Of a stretch of DNA of 64,000 nt, positions 1 to 13,000 are shown piece by piece. Under the pieces are notes generated by a model. The model searched no databases. It was not told the origin of the DNA and worked only from the letters and a program-made list of their open reading frames with translations. The stretch lies in contig OX359189.1 in assembly GCA_947172415.1 (NCBI GenBank), positions 1,138,501-1,202,500 of the forward strand, given 5' to 3'. The DNA is from Chondrosia reniformis (lineage: Eukaryota > Porifera > Demospongiae > Chondrillida > Chondrillidae). Position 1 is the first letter of the stretch; the number at the start of each line of letters is the position of its first letter. Both the position numbers and the translations under genes were made by a program.

Positions 1-133
1 GAGCAGCAAATTTTATAACTTCAGAGCAGCAAATTTTATAACTTCAGAGCAGCAAATTTTATAACTTCAGAGCAGCAAATTTTAACTTCAGAGCAGCAAA
101 TTTTAACTTCAGAGCAGCAAATTTTAACTTCAG
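1..133. repeat. Short tandem repeat, 23/21-bp unit
   Basis: Three copies of a 23-bp unit starting gagcagcaaattttataact are followed by three 21-bp copies that lack the internal 'ta'. The array runs off the left edge, so its full size is unknown. From here to about 1340 I see only AT-rich DNA with short, unconvincing ORFs. Confidence 0.9.
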
Positions 134-1340
134 AGCAGGTCCTGGAACAAGTTAACTTTTCTCTTCAGAAACAAACTTTTCTCTCAGGAATTTTAAAAGC
201 GGCTATAGGAACAAATTTTAACTTCAGAAAGAGAAATCAACTGGCCATGGATTTTCATCTTTTAAAGGTTAAGACATATGTTTCATTATAAAAAATCAGT
301 TTGTATTATATTATTTCTCTACATTCTACAGGTTCAATTGGCATATAGAATTCTTTTACTGTATGGACTTCTTCAGTTCTGGACTCTCCTTCATCCTCTT
401 TAACTATAGCAATGTTTTCTGTGGATTTACAACTTTGAACTGGCTACCCGGATTCATTTTGACTTGCCACTTTGAGCTGGCGGTCCCTGGTCTGTTTTTT
501 ACCTTACCACTTTTAGCTGATTGTCCATATGTTCTGTTTTTTGATCTACGTATACGTGCGTACGTATCTTGTCACTTTGAAATGACTTGACGCTGCTTGG
601 TTTTTGACTGGCTGTTGATTAATACGTTCAAGAATGGCCTTTTGCATTGCAATTTGGTATTTGGCATTATTAATGGAGCAGCAGATTGGCATTATAATTA
701 TGCAAGATTGGTACTTTTGGTTGCATTTATCAATTTAGCAAGGTTTGCATTTATCAATTCAGCAAGATTGACATTTGCATCAATGTCCTAAGACATTCAG
801 CGTATTCAGCAAGGAATAATTTTGCTTTAGGAAGAAAACATGGAGGAATTTGAATGCTAATTTCATCTTCTGAATTTAAAATAACTACTTCTGAATCAAC
901 TTATATAATGCCATGCAGTAGCAAGAACAGTTAACTGAAAATATCTTAACTGTAAAGATAGTCTACATGCCACTGGAAATATCTTAATCGGATAGTCTGC
1001 AAGCCACTGATAAAATGGAGTAAATAAATGCAAATTCAGAGCTTAAATTCAGAACTAATTCAGAACAGAAAGATTACAGCAAGCAATGGATCTCGTATTT
1101 TGAAGGTTTGAAATGTTACATACATGTAATTCAGTTGTATTAAATATTTTCTACATTCTACAGGTTCAGAAAGCTGTACATTTGGCATGGCAATCTTTAT
1201 ACAGTAAGAGATACACCAAGCAACCAGACTCTTGTCTTTTGAAGGTTGGACATGTTCATGTGCACATTATTCAGTTGTATATTGCAATATTTTCTTACAT
1301 TCCATATAGGTTTTTATCATATCTACTTTGACTTGTCACT
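134..1340. other. Gene-poor AT-rich DNA
   Basis: No exon chain, domain or RNA gene is visible on either strand. The ORFs at 363-590 and 597-791 have compositions typical of translated AT-rich spacer and no recognisable motif. Fragments such as 'ggtccctggtctg' near 483 resemble the minisatellite that begins at 1341, suggesting that degenerate array copies extend into this stretch. Confidence 0.5.
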
Positions 1341-2105
1341 TTGAGCTGGTGTCCCTGGTCTGTGTTTGGATTACAACTGAGAATGGCGGTCCCTGGTCTG
1401 TTCAGATTACAACTGAGAATGGCGGTCCCTGGTCACTTTGTGTTGGTGTCCCTGGTCTGTGTTTGGATTACAACTGAGAATGGCGGTCCCTGGTCTGTTC
1501 AGATTACAACTGAGAATGGCGGTCCCTGGTCACTTTGTGTTGGTGTCCCTGGTCTGTGTTTGGATTACAACTGAGAATGGCGGTCCCTGATCTGTGTTTG
1601 GATTACAACTGAGAATGGCGGTCCCTGGTCTGTGTTTGGATTACAACTGAGAATGGCAGTCCCTGGTCTGTGTTTGGATTACAACTGAGAATGGCAGTCC
1701 CTGGTCTGTGTTTGGATTACAACTGAGAATGGCGGTCCCTGGTCTGTGTTTGGATTACAACTGAGAATGGCAGTCCCTGGTCTGTGTTTGGATTACAACT
1801 GAGAATGGCGGTCCCTGGTCTGTGTTTGGATTACAACTGAGAATGGCGGTCCCTGGTCTGTGTTTGGATTACAACTGAGAATGGCGGTCCCTGGTCACTT
1901 TCTGCTGGTGTCCCTGGTCTGTGTTCAGATTACAACTGAGAATGGCGGTCCCTGGTCACTTTCTGCTGGTGTCCCTGGTCTGTGTTCAGATTACAACTGA
2001 GAATGGCGGTCCCTGGTCACTTTCTGCTGGTGTCCCTGGTCTGTGTTCAGATTACAACTGAGAATGGCGGTCCCTGGTCACTTTCTGCTGGTGTCCCTGG
2101 TCTAT
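1341..2105. repeat. Minisatellite, ~38-bp unit with longer variant
   Basis: About 15 or more head-to-tail copies of a roughly 38-bp unit carrying 'ggattacaactgagaatggc' and 'ggtccctggtctgtg'. Some copies carry an extra ~23-bp block (cactttctgctggtgtccct), giving a higher-order pattern at both ends of the array. The ORF through it (1341-1574) is a by-product of the repeat. Confidence 0.92.
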
Positions 2106-2799
2106 AATATTATGTTCTGGTCTATTTTGTCCTATATTTTGCATGTCAATTGAGCCGGCTGTGTCCTGTCCTATATATTTTGACCTGCCGTTTGGCCATG
2201 GCCTGTATTATGCTTGCAATTGCTTCCTTGGCTGTCCCAGGTCTATTTTGTTTTAGCACTCTTTAGCAGCCATTGTATCCAAGGTCTAATTTGACTTTGG
2301 CTTTTCGAGCTGATTGTCCCTGGTCCATTTGTGATTGTCATTAAAGCCATCTTTGCATGGTCTATTTGCATGACTCGTCTATATTGACGTGTCATTTTCA
2401 ATCTGACTGTCCCTGGCCATGGTATATAAGGTAGCTATTAGCTGTTCCAGACCTAATTGTATACTTATCTTCTAGAGCTAGCAGTCCTGCCTATATAGAG
2501 CTAGCAGTCCTGCCTGCTTTGACTTAATTCTCGTTCAAGCTGAGTCTCCCCTATAAATGAATGGTAATTGGATTTGTGACTAAGGCTAGCTCAGTATCAG
2601 TTTTGAACTAGCCGCTGTCCTTGACCTAATTGTAGCATTTCTATTGCATATATCTGTGTACATGCTACCTGTGCTAAGTTTTGTATAGCAACCTGTGTTA
2701 AGTTTTGTATATATTTGATATATTTGGGTTAGCCATATATATATATTTTACTTGCAATGTATGTGCTTCTACCATTGTTTAGTATGATCTCCTTTTCAT
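2106..2799. other. Non-coding spacer, degenerate repeat flank
   Basis: AT-rich, with scattered words related to the upstream minisatellite ('ctgtcccaggtctattttg', 'gtccctggtcc') that look like eroded array copies. There is no ORF of note and no splice-consistent exon chain. Confidence 0.45.
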
Positions 2800-2802
2800 T
2801 TC

Positions 2803-3140
2803 TATAGTGGTCCCTACCTCACACGAAGGCAGGTCTGATTTGAGGTAAAGTGACGCACTGTTCTCCGGTGCTACGCCGGTGTGTCATGATTCTCAATGAA
2901 GAAGGTTTGAGGTCCGCCAGGGTCGGGTCATTGTACACGTAGCATTTGTACCTTGATCTAGTAACTGGTCATAGGGCGGCTAGGTACGCCGAGCCGTTCC
3001 CGCGCATCTTCCTCCCCTCCTAGCTGGGAAAGTGGAGCACTACTGGGCGGAGTGGGGGGCACGATGTACTCCCACCTCCGCGTGGTGTGCCCCGGATTCA
3101 ACTTTTCCATGGTAAAGTTGAAACAAAGAGGAGTACACAG
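2803..3140. other. GC-rich island with strong predicted stem-loops, nature unknown
   Basis: About 320 bp of clearly higher GC content than its AT-rich surroundings. Two stems are visible by eye. One is a perfect 9-bp hairpin at 3097-3122 (ttcaacttt / aaagttgaa, 8-nt loop). The other is a 10-bp stem pairing 3047-3056 (gcggagtggg) with 3071-3081 (cccacctccgc), with one bulged base. All three forward frames contain stops. It does not match what I know of U1-U6, 7SL, RNase P/MRP or rRNA. It could be a structured non-coding RNA, a piece of a mobile element, or a local GC anomaly. Confidence 0.45.
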
Positions 3141-4740
3141 TAATACACTATCAAGAGGAACTATTTAAGTGAGTTTAGAACCAGATTTGTCATTATCCTT
3201 GTGTTTTATAAGCATTTATGCAAGTTTAATTCTCTCTTACTGCAGTTCATGGAAAGTTCCTCATATGTTATTGCCATATCTCAAGGAAAGTAATTGTAAA
3301 GTGGAGAGATGACAGTCTCTTTTTGTAGTAAGTTGTAAGTTGGCAAAGAATCTGCAAAATCAATAGGAAATCTTACAGGCCTATATTTAATCAGTTATGT
3401 GGCAGTCTTAATGTCCTTAATATAGACTATTTGTTATCCTAGCTGTTATTATTTAATTATTTGCACTTGCAATTGGTGTATTATAGTTTCAAGTTAATTT
3501 AACTGCATATTAGCTGTATCCAAATCTACCTGCACATATGGCCTATCATAATTCTGACGCCTTGACGGTCATTTCAACTAGCTGTCCCTAGGCTTGTAGG
3601 CTTGAAGCAATTTTGAGCTAGCCATATTCAAGGCCTTTTGAAAGCTCAGTCATTAGACCTGTATTTAGCTTGCATGCTTTGTATAATTGTGTTAATGCAT
3701 TGGTTATTCTACAATTCTGTGTAGATTGTGATGAAAAGACTAAAACACTGCTACATGGATGCAGCTGAACTGGAACACCAAGTTTTAGACATATGCAGTG
3801 ACTGACTTGACTTAAACTATGACATTGATTTTGAATTTAAACTTCCTATTTTTATTTTTGTTAGCCCCGTGTTAGCTCTGGACCCTTATTTATCAGCTAT
3901 TTCATTTATATTCAGTACAAGTCTCAATATCATTCCTGTGCAGTAGTATCAGTGTGTTGTATACTTAATCCTCAGTATCATCAGTCAGTGTGTTGTACTT
4001 AATTGTACTGGCTTAAATTATATTCTATCCTTGGGTTATAGTTTGTCAATCGTAACTTGGAAATTCCCTGAATGTGTTCAATGTGTTGATGGGTAAATTA
4101 TATCTTCAGTTAGTATTCAATTCAGGTTTCACTGTTTTTCACTCCGTCATGATTGCTTTTAAGACCATTTATATATATATTATGACTAGTCAGACCACCC
4201 TTCTATAGAAGTTTACATGCATACTGTATATTATATTTTTAAGGATTTTGCATTTTACAGTTTATGTCATATTATGTTATTCATAATCGGTTAGTTTGTA
4301 TAACATTATGTGAAAATACCTTTAATATGTAATGGTTTCACAAATTTAATGAACAAACTTGTCTTTCCCAAGTATAAACATATATCCAGTGTAATTTGTA
4401 CATATTATGAATATTTAGGAAGTAAATTATGAGTGTGTTATGTTATTCCTTTCGTCAGGCTGGCCAAAAGTGTTTCTGGTGCAGTTGAAACAGGTAAAAC
4501 TTTAGTGATTATGTAGTGGAATCCGATGCAGTTTATCAGAAGCTAGGGGATTTCCCTTTTACTTTGTGTATCTGCATGGTTCAGTTGGTGCTACGAGGAC
4601 TAATGAAATAAATCTCACTTTTGAAGGACTGGGTCCAGAGATGTACCCTGAAATATTTTCAATGAATTTTATTACTTCACTTATAACCTGGCCATACAGT
4701 TCGCTAATGTATTGCTGCTTATTGCGCAATATATTTAAAG
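3141..4740. other. Gene-poor AT-rich spacer upstream of UTP11
   Basis: I see no coding exon or RNA gene here. The ORF at 4566-4754 overlaps the UTP11 start out of frame and has no motif. The proximal UTP11 promoter must lie at the right end of this stretch, but no clear TATA box or conserved element stands out. Confidence 0.4.
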
Positions 4741-6692
4741 ATGTCTTCGTTTAAGAATGCCGTGAAAGGTCTAAAGAGAACACACAAGGAAAGGGCACAG
4801 GTTTGCGAGAAACGCAAATGTATATATGATCAAATGATTTACCAAAATTTCTTCCTTTTCGTGTTTAGCCTCAAGTAAGAAGACGAATGGGTCTTTTAGA
4901 AAAGCACAAAGATTATGTACTCCGAGCCAAGTAAGTGTATTCCCAATTCTTGCTAAGTAAGTTAGATATACTGTTAACAGTATTGAATGCATCTTCTTTC
5001 TTTTTATAGGAGCTACCATAGTAAACAGACGACCTTAAAAATTTTGAGAGAAAAGGTAACAAATTACGTAAATCGTTAGAGTAAAACGATGGTGTGTACA
5101 GAGGTATAACGATGTATACGTACACTATTCCGTGCAGAGGCGGTGAAGCAAACATACACACGCTTAAAACCAAAATTTAATGTATACATACGTACATAAG
5201 TGTGAATTTCTCTATTCCTCCAGGCTCGGAATAAGAATCCAGATGAGTTTTATTACAAGATGATAAATAGTAAAATCAAGGTGCATATATGAATATCCTG
5301 AACTTTATTCATTTTCTAATACTTTACTTCCTTTGTAGACCAATAACTTATGATCAACATCTACATATTGTATATTATATAATAAATGAGCTCTAATCTA
5401 CATATTAATGAGCTCTAGAAAATTGACTATTTTAGTGACTTGCATGTGACTTTAGGGGTATTGCCGGATTGTTCACTGCATTATTCTTTACACTCCACAA
5501 AATACTTTGTATAATTCTGCTCTTCACTTTATATCACTTATTTGCAGGATGGCCAACACTTTTACCTTGATAAAGATGAAAAACTGACAGATGAAGAATT
5601 GAAACTATTGAAGACACAAAATATCAAATATATTACTATGAAACTGCAAACTGAAAAGAATGTAAGATGTATAATTGATCCACTGTATACTTGTGTAGAA
5701 TATACGTATATAATAATAGTTTTTGTAGTTACGTGAGCAATGAATGTATTATACGTATCAACCAAACTGAAGTCTCACCTCTGAGTAATGAAACAATTTC
5801 CATGAAATGGTGAAACATTTACTACTTGAGTTAGGACTGTATTTATATGTCCCATTTCTACTCTTGTTGTGAAACACTTGATGAACACTACTATCATGTT
5901 CTCTGTTTTGCATAAACATTTTTAATTATTTTATTTTAATTATACTGTTACTTACTACTATTACTGTTACTTATATTTGTTGGAAATATTTGTGTACAGA
6001 AAGTTGCCCGCCTGGAAAGCACTCTCCATCGCATCAGTTCAAAGCCAAAGGAAGGCGTAAGAAATAAACACATACTATTTGTGGATAGTGATGAAGAAAT
6101 GGAGGAGGTCATAGCCAATTATAGTAATGAAAGGGATTTACCCAAACACCAGCAAGCTGAAGAGAGTAAAGAAGAGATTAAAAAGATCCAGTCTACACAA
6201 TATAAAGAATTAAAACAGAGAAGGCATCGACAAAGACAACTAGCAATGATTGCAGCCAAGATGCAGACAAAGAAGAACCTCCAGGTGAGCAAAGTGTACT
6301 AACACATATTGACTACCCTCTTCAGCTGCCACTCCTAATAAGGGAAGAGAGTCCTTGATTTTCACATTCCTCAATGCTCTCGTATCTTATATATACGTAT
6401 ATAAGAATAAAGCTGCTACAAGGCCCCATACCAGGAATGGGGCTCAAACCCTTGCATGTGTGCATATGCACATTGGATCTTTAGAGGATATCTTTAAGAT
6501 CAGCTCGACTTTCAGTTCCTGTTAGGCCCTCAATATTGAGCATTAAGAACTTTGTCAATATACTGCTAGTAACTTCACATTTAAAGACAAACCATGTTTT
6601 CTGACATACAGGATAAAAGACCTCATAAAAAGATACGAGGGAAAGAGGGTCAACCAGTGACATACAGATGGAAGAAGGAGAGAACTAAATAA
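4741..6692 (+). CDS. UTP11: UTP11, U3 snoRNP / SSU-processome component
   Basis: Seven exons: 4741-4800, 4869-4930, 5010-5055, 5224-5280, 5548-5661, 6000-6284 and 6612-6692. They splice in phase into 234 residues (human about 253). Diagnostic stretches are LLEKHKDYVLRAK near the N-terminus, NPDEFYYKMINSKIKDG, the basic coiled central part (ELKQRRHRQRQLAMIAAKMQ) and the terminal YRWKKERTK, all typical of UTP11. In yeast and human the protein is a nucleolar component of the small-subunit processome needed for 18S rRNA maturation; that role is assigned here by orthology. The start is the first ATG, giving MSSFKNAVKGLKRTHKERAQ. An AATAAA poly(A) signal lies near 6746. The gene is convergent with the PAP2-like gene, whose stop is 136 bp away. 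Confidence 0.95.
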
Positions 6693-6827
6693 GTGACTTG
6701 TGTTATTGAAAACAGTTCATTGTATGTAAATTTGAAACACAAATCAATAAAGTGAGATCCACTTAACAGTTTAAATTTCAAATTAATAATGAAAATGTAC
6801 TGTTTAAAAGTTTCATGTACGAGTTAA

Positions 6828-9800
6828 TCAGTCAGTGGGGCCCTGTGGACCTCTCCATTGCACAATGGAGTACATACAAAGAGGATATACAATACAAAAG
6901 TGCAGACTGCGTGTCCACCATCTCTTGGGATGAAACTGCTTGATCCAGCAAATGTACTACACACGAGGCAAAGAACATGTATACATAAGCTTCAGTTGCA
7001 TGTCAATTTAATGTGATAGTTTATACCTACCAAAAGCACAATTGTAGTGACCAGGGCGTATACAATGTTTAAAATACTTCTTTCGGCAAACGGTGGATGT
7101 GAAGTACCTTCGCTGCTACAAGAGTAAGTTGCTAAACAGACCAGAGGCGGCAGTGTTAGACTGCATCAGGAAACAAGAAGGACATTAGTTACCAGTGGAG
7201 CACAAGTATAAAAGTCTTTGAGAATGAAGAGGAAAAGAAATTCTACTAGTTAAAAATCAATTCCATTAAAATAGAATGATCTGAACATAGTCATAGATGT
7301 TACAAGTTAAAGTTACATTTACTACTACTAATAGATAACTCTAAGGAAAGGCTTTTAGTTATAATTACGTACATATATCACATGCTTGCATACATGTATA
7401 TATATATATACCATACATATGGTACAGTCTTACATACTTTGCTATTCTGTAGAACTTGGACCATCCTAAGAATTTCTTAATGCTAATAATAGGTATTATT
7501 ACGATCCCTAACAGGTAGCCCTTTATCACTGCTGCATCCAACAACCTCGGAGATGCTACATATGATATCGAGTGTCACATGATGTCACATGATGCCTATC
7601 TCACAAGAGGGAAGTACAATGTATGTTGTATGTGCTTGAAAAACAATTCTATATATAGTAAGTAGGTCTGAAGACTATCAAGTATAGCAAATAAGGCAAA
7701 CATCAATTCACAACAACACAATTCTTTCCTTTGAAAGGCAGAGAATGTAGTCAATTGAACTGAAAATGCTTTCTTTCCCATTAAATCATTAATCAATGAA
7801 ATTCATCTACATATTTCCATGTAATGGTAAAGGTCACTTGTATCATAATGGTAATCAAAATGGTCCAACATCAGCAACACAAGAATTGAACACTTAAAGA
7901 GGTTGAAACTTTTCACTCCGTTAATAATTGTGTTTTCAACACTCAACCATTCTGCTATGTTAGATATTAGTAATGTAAATCATTGATTATGGAATGTTAA
8001 GAATGACACATATACAGTATACATATATTACAATGTAGATTCCGTCCACATCAACATGTGTTGGTATAATTGAGGTTGTACCAATACTAGAATCAACACT
8101 ACCATAATCATCATCTGCTGCAAGGGTGGATTGACAGTAGTTGTTGACTGCATTGAACAGCCAGCCTCCAAGCCACCAAACCAAGAGACTCTGCAAGGAG
8201 AACTTCAATTTGAGTGCATTCACAAGAAGACAAGAATTAAGCTCACAGTCACAAAAGAAGCCGCGCAATCACTTGGATAATGAACTCCCTTCATGATCTG
8301 ACAAAAGTAAAGATGAGATATAATACATATGTATATGTACTAGTCACTATCAGATGGTATATGGGTTGACAATCCTCTCATCTTACCTTTGTGCAGATCA
8401 CTAAAACGATGAAGAAGGAACTAACTACCCAAAACAGTACAAAAGTGGCTGTTTCCAATCCTTCCCCATCCACCTGACCATACAGAATGTCAATGGTGCG
8501 ATATATTAAATAAATATTCATAATAGTAAAAGTCACTCTCTGGGAGGGAAATGAAGAAGAGACTGATAATGTGATCTGCAGAGAGAAAAGAGAAGGAAGG
8601 TCACGCTAACTCCAAATACCATTCTACTCACAAAATCACCAACCTAGCTACAAGATCAACAGGAATAAATTTGGTATTTTAGAGTACACAGGGGATAAAC
8701 ATGCATACACGAGAAGGATCTTGTATGTGACTTGGTGCAGACATGATCAAGCTATAACCAAACCCCACTACCCCAGATTCTGTTTTGTATATATGTACAT
8801 ACTGCGGAATTAATGGCTGGTCTTTTATTCAAATCTTGGCTAGTGAAGTTTTTATAATTCAGTGATACATTGACATGCACATACATATAGGCTATATAGG
8901 GTGGCGGATAGCAGATATAGGGTGGTGGATAGCAGATATAGGGTGGCGGATAGCAGATATAGGGTGGCGGATAGCAGATATAATAGGGTGGCGGATAGCA
9001 GATATAGGGTGGCGGATAGCGGATATAATAGGGTGGCGGATAGCAGATATAGGGTGGTGGATAGCAGATATAATAGGGTGGCGGATAGCAGATATAGGGT
9101 GGCGGATAGCAGATATAGGGTGGCGGATAGCAGATATAATAGGGTGGCGGCCCTTTGGCTAAAACACTGGTATAGGCTATTAGGGTTTGTTCCGGGTATT
9201 AGAACCAGAAATTGAAATGTGCATAGAGTTATCGAGGGTTTATTTTCAGATTTACTTGCACCCTCAGAATACCATCATTCATTACTTCTTAAAGAGTTAA
9301 TAACAGTTTATCAAATTGAGAAAATCATTCAGAAATGGAAAATACTACAACACAGACCCTTCGCTGTGTCTGCAAGTGCTACACAATACATAAGTAGGTG
9401 CAGAGTGCTTACAGCGCGGGCCCTGGAGACGGCAAACGGCCTGTGCCTCCAAATGAACCGCTTGGTCATTTGTATAACCAGCCACAACACCAGTAGATAG
9501 CAAAGCCACAGCTTTGACAACTCATCGTAGCCGAGGAGGTAGAAGAGAAGCGGCACGGCGACACCATACCAGATACGACACAAGTCTAAAAGGAAAACAA
9601 GACAGTTTCGAATGGTTATCTGGTGAAGGGCTAGGTTGAACTCACGTCCAAGGCCTTCTGCGAGTATGTATGTCTTTCCAGAGATGTAATGCTGGAGGAA
9701 GTGTATTATTGGGTCGTCAAACCTCGCCAAAGCTCTCTCCAACCAAGAAGGGAATATCACGACTACATCTGTAAAACAAAAAGCTTATAGCCTTTAATAC

Positions 9801-9941
9801 AGTAACAGTTTCACATGTAAAGCTCGGTGTTCACAAACTTTTGGGAATCAGAACGTCTGGATTAGTTAATAATTCCCGTTTCTCCTGATTGGAACCATTC
9901 GGACCGGAGCCAAATGCCATGTTAACGAGGCCGGAAAGCAT
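6828..9941 (-). CDS. PAP2-superfamily multipass membrane protein, degenerate active site
   Basis: Minus-strand exons, 5' to 3': 9941-9839, 9768-9413, 8575-8387, 8297 to about 7990 (3' boundary and a possible 35-nt intron uncertain), 7555-7438, 7115-7031 and 6956-6828. Phases agree except around exon 4. The protein starts MLSGLVNMAFGSG and has many hydrophobic segments. PAP2 phosphatase motif 1 (K-x6-RP) is intact as KRFIWRHRP. Motif 2 reads SFPSQR instead of PSGH, and motif 3 reads TKIMKGVHYPSD instead of SR...GxHxxxD, so the H and D are kept but the motif-2 His and the Arg are lost. This suggests a weak or non-catalytic relative of lipid phosphate phosphatases. The C-terminal exons add at least two further membrane helices (VIKGYLLGIVIIPIIS, ILNIVYALVTTIVLLYICW). 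Sphingosine-phosphate phosphatase or PLPP6/7-like ancestry is possible but unresolved. It is divergent from HGD. Confidence 0.68.
8889..9151. repeat. Intronic minisatellite, 18/21-bp unit
   Basis: Tandem copies of gggtggcggatagcagatat, with or without an extra 'ata', about 13 copies, in the intron of the PAP2-like gene between its second and third exons. Long ORFs on the plus strand (8875-9162 and 8901-9215) are artefacts of this array. Confidence 0.92.
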
Positions 9942-10074
9942 GCTGGCTACCTCCTCGGCTTGTCGGCTGGACTTGCTGGCCTAGGATGGATAGTTACAGT
10001 CGTAAAATAGTTAAAGGTAAAACGCATGTGTATGCGTTTAACGTAATCGACTTAGGTCGGCCTCCAGCCAGGCA
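9942..10074. promoter_or_regulatory. Shared divergent upstream region, PAP2-like / HGD
   Basis: Only 133 bp separate the two start codons (9941 on minus, 10075 on plus). Any core promoters and 5' UTRs must fit here or overlap. No TATA box is evident. That this is a bidirectional promoter is inferred from the geometry. Confidence 0.5.
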
Positions 10075-13000
10075 ATGATACAGGTATGGTAAATCTGTTA
10101 CAATTCATGTACTCACCCACTGCTGACACGTTCTCTTTGTTGCATGCAGTATTTGTCAGGTTTTGGAAATGAAAATGCAAGTGAGGCTCTCCCTGGTGCT
10201 CTCCCAAAGGGTCAGGTGAGTGATCTTCATGGACCCTGTAATTTCAGCAATTTTCCTAAACCTTGAGCACTCTGTATGGATAAAAACGATATAGGAAACA
10301 ATGAATTCCATAAAGTGATTAAATTAAATTCATAATGATAAAAGTAAATGGATATATATAGCATCCCACTGACTATGTACAATAGGTAATCCCAGCTAAT
10401 CCTTTTGTACTTAGAATAGTCCCCAAAAGTGTCCGTATGGCTTGTATGCAGAGCAGTTGTCAGGTACAGCCTTCACAGCGCCAAGAGAAGCTAACAGGAG
10501 AAGGTAATCAACAGGCAGCTCAGTCGTAGTGAACTGTGTGGTCTCCTAATGCTATAGCCCTCTCTTGTACCTCCGCTTGTACTAGCTCCTCAAATTGGTC
10601 ATTGGGTTGTGGTGATTAAATATTTTATATGTAGTAATTATAATTTGAGCTTTCAAGCAATATCAGTAGTTTATCTTGCACTTGTTGTTAATCTTGCTTG
10701 ACCCTGTAGTTGGCTGTATAGGATACGACCACCTGTTATGCACGAGCCATTCAAAGTTATCCAACAGGGAAACCTTACTAATGATTTTGAAAAGTGGCCT
10801 CCTAATCCCAACCAAGTTAGTGTTCTTGTCTTTATTTCCTACTGCCCTTTGCCCTTTGACCTTTGTACCCTCCACCTAGATGAGGTGGAAGCCCTTTGAT
10901 ACGCCAAAGGATTCAGACAATGTTGATTTTGTGTCTGGTCTCAGCACGCTGTGTGGGGCTGGCAGCCCAAAGACCAGGAATGGCATTGCTGTCCACATCT
11001 ACACATGCAACAGATCAATGAGCGACAGGTGCTGTAACCATCTCCTATAGCATGTATATGTAGTGTGTATAGTTATTAGAATGATATAATTTGGTTGTGA
11101 CATTCTCTATAAAGAATTGCAGATTTATATTCAATCAGTTTTGTAATGTATTATAACTACTGCCGCTATAGGTATTGTAATTTACTTTAAGTGTCTTAAC
11201 TTTAAGAATGGTTGCTCTTTCTCTAACACTCACTCTCTGCTGTGTGCAGGTGTCTCTATAATTCAGATGGTGATTTTTTGATTGGTAAGCTGAACGGCAG
11301 CCATTTTGTTATTATTTGTCAGGATATCGCTCCCATCTGTTTGTGCCACTTTTAGTACCTCAGCAAGGTGCTCTGAGGATTACAACAGAGTTTGGAAGAC
11401 TAAACGTCTCACCAAATGAGATAGTAGTCATACAGGTAATATTAATACTATACAAGAAAAAGATGGCTAACGATCCTCTTTAACTTTGTCCATTATACAG
11501 CAAGGCCAGAGGTTCTCTGTTGCTGTAGATGGACCTTCCAGAGGCTACATTTTGGAGGTATTCGATGGACACTTTCAACTCCCAAATTTAGGACCCATAG
11601 GTCAGTGTAAATATCTCAACCTTGTCACTAGTAGTATGATACAAGTAATAGTTATGCAATATCACTTTGCGGTGTATCGATTACACATGCCCTCACCCTC
11701 GGGTGTGAATTGCAGTTATACTAGTTGTGGAATATAATTTGCCTTGGTTGCCCCAGTAACGGAGTGTATTTAAATATACCTTATGGAAGAGGGCACTTTA
11801 AAAAAAAAAATATTTTGGTATGTCCACTGAATATCTTTAATTTACGGGTTTTACCCTACATGAGGTGAGATCTTTTAGTGCATGCAGTCCAACTGTGTAT
11901 TGAGGATAATGCTTTATATGGTCTACAAAGCTCTATGGTATATTGTATCACCAAATGTTGTACTCACTGTTAACTACGTGGCAATGCTACATACTGCATG
12001 AGTATACATGTGACGTAGCAGCTGTTGCGGTCTGCTGCTGGAACTAGTAAGATGAAATGAGTGTCGGTTCTTTCAGGTGCAAATGGGCTGGCTAATCCGA
12101 GGGACTTCCTTGCTCCTGTGGCTGCTTATGAAGATCGAGATGTGCCATCCGGTTTTACAGTGATTAGCAAGTACCAGGGAATGCTCTTTTCAGCTACACA
12201 AGTGAGCATGCTATAAGAACACAATGATTATCTTTTAGATGGTTCATCTTTGAACTTTATACACATAATGCTTATAGAATCCTAGACGTTAATAGAGAAA
12301 CATTTTTCAGGTCGACACATTCACTTTTATTGATTGGTGTTTGAATTCTCCTCATTTTACCAAAAATATATATTTGCAAATAAAGCAAATATTATCATTA
12401 AGAATAAAATGTACATAATATTCCAAATATGTAGTCCTCCTCTTGTAGACACACTCACCCTTTGATGTGGTTGCGTGGCATGGTAACTACTATCCTTACA
12501 AATATGACCTGGCCAATTTTATGGTTATCAATGCAGTAGAGTTTGACCATGCAGTGAGTCGTAGCAAGTAAAGTTTCTCTGTACACCAAAGGTTTTGAAA
12601 ATAGATTTGGTTAACTTTTTTTCACAGGATCCTTCAATATTTACTGTTTTAACCTGTCCTTCAACAAAGCCTGGAGTGGCCATTGCTGACTTTGTCATCT
12701 TTCCTCCACGATGGACTGTGGCTGAGCACACGTTTAGACCACCTTACTACCACAGTATGTCTGTATATGGGTGGAGGGGAGTGGTGGGGAAGGGGAGTGA
12801 TGGATGAAGGGAGTGGTAGGGGAGGGGAGTGATGGGTGAAGGGAGTGGTAGGGGAGGGGAGTGATGGGTGAAGGGAGTGGTAGGGGAGGGGAGTGATGGG
12901 TGAAGGGAGTGGTAGGGGAGGGGAGTGGTAGGGGAGGGGAGTGGTAGGGGAGGGGAGTAATGGGTGAAGGGAGTGGTAGGGGAGGGGAGTGGTAGGGGAG

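Noticed and set aside
1341..2105. Tandem array considered as CRISPR
   Set aside because: Units abut without unique spacers and the genome is eukaryotic. The same applies to all other arrays in the window.
2803..3140. GC-rich island as rRNA, snRNA, 7SL, or RNase P/MRP RNA
   Set aside because: None of the signature core sequences of these RNAs could be found on the plus strand or its complement.
8875..9215. Plus-strand ORFs with GWRIADI / RVADSRY repeats
   Set aside because: Translation of the 18/21-bp minisatellite within the PAP2-like gene intron.
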